A stretch of DNA of 64,000 bases from Cristatella mucedo (Eukaryota; Bryozoa; Phylactolaemata; Cristatellidae): contig WPIO01000168.1 of the NCBI GenBank assembly GCA_009760855.2, positions 181,001-245,000 on the forward strand, written 5' to 3'. The notes below the pieces were generated by a model. It was not told the origin of the DNA. It saw nothing but the letters and a program-made list of their open reading frames with translations, and did not search any database. Shown piece by piece: positions 63,583 to 64,000 of the stretch. The translations under genes and the position numbers were made by a program. Positions within the stretch are counted from its first letter, which is position 1, and each line of letters opens with the position of its first letter.

Positions 63583-64000
63583 TTTAATAATAATAATAAT
63601 AATAATAATAATGCAATTGATAAAGTGCCCTCAGAGAACTTAATCTCTCTCTAAACGCTTTACATTTGCTGCAAATAGAAATGCAATTGAACGGTGAGTA
63701 AAATCATGCTTGATAAACAAACAAATTGAATAACATGGTTAGGGGTCACATGCAAATGTGGTTAGTGTCAGCATGCACAGTGTCAGCACGCATAAGCACA
63801 TCAAGGACGAATCACAGGGACCCACTGAATGCTGTCCTAAATAGGTGTTTTAAGTTCCTTTTAAATGTGGTCAGGTCAGGGGATGTTCTGATGCAGGTCT
63901 GGAGGGAGTTCCAGGCTTTGGGAGCATATGAACTAAATGCACGGTCTCCAAAGGATTTGAGGTTTGTACGGGGGTATTTGTAGACTGTTGGATTCCGAAA
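63583..64000 (-). mobile_element. LINE-A copy running off the right edge
   Basis: (TAA)n tail, TGCAATTGATAAAGTGCCCTC, the 3' UTR, and the C-terminal coding end (read minus: CTTTGGAGACCGTGCATTTA, GGAACTCCCTCCAGACC). Well preserved; the 5' part lies beyond base 64000. Confidence 0.85.

Overview
The window is animal (metazoan) nuclear DNA. Two split housekeeping genes with GT-AG introns and one intronless housekeeping gene sit in repeat-rich sequence. The repeats are CR1/L2-like LINEs ending in ATT- or ACATAC-type tails, two families of tRNA-derived SINEs, and long GA/CT, GT and TAA microsatellites. Repeat style and moderately long introns suggest an aquatic or marine invertebrate. I cannot name the species from the sequence.

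Left part (about 5.8-39.7 kb, minus strand): the whole coding region of SF3A1, the U2 snRNP splicing factor 3A subunit 1. I assembled 17 coding exons whose phases all match. They give 2670 nt, an 889-residue protein with two SURP domains, a PRP21 central region, a long Pro/Met-rich linker and a C-terminal ubiquitin-like domain ending in RGGRKK. Its introns hold most of the repeats, including a 46-copy, very uniform 20-bp minisatellite that starts 14 nt inside intron 7.

Centre (39.7-40.7 kb, plus strand): an intronless, intact, GC-rich TXNL1 gene (thioredoxin plus PITH domain, 295 residues). It is head-to-head with SF3A1, with only 158 bp between the two start codons, so a CpG-island bidirectional promoter is likely.

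Right part (49.8-61.7 kb, minus strand): the last five coding exons (178 residues) of ANKZF1/VMS1, a ribosome quality-control factor. They carry the end of the conserved central region, a p97/VCP-interacting motif (RX5AAX2R) and the C-terminal treble-clef zinc domain. The N-terminal exons lie beyond the right edge. TXNL1 and ANKZF1 are convergent.

Between and inside the genes are: two open or nearly open LINE reverse transcriptase ORFs (47.4-49.0 and 58.8-60.8 kb) and many 5'-truncated copies in both orientations; an LTR-like promoter module with three 78-bp repeats (44.47-45.05 kb); an approximately 800-bp polypurine tract (52.8-53.6 kb); and several near-perfect inverted repeats. The leftmost 760 bp hold a degenerate tandem repeat and a CpG-rich patch with a possible first exon of unknown identity. 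SF3A1 acts in pre-mRNA splicing. TXNL1 (proteasome-associated redox protein) and ANKZF1 (p97/ribosome quality control) both belong to protein quality control, but nothing in the sequence shows that their adjacency is functional.
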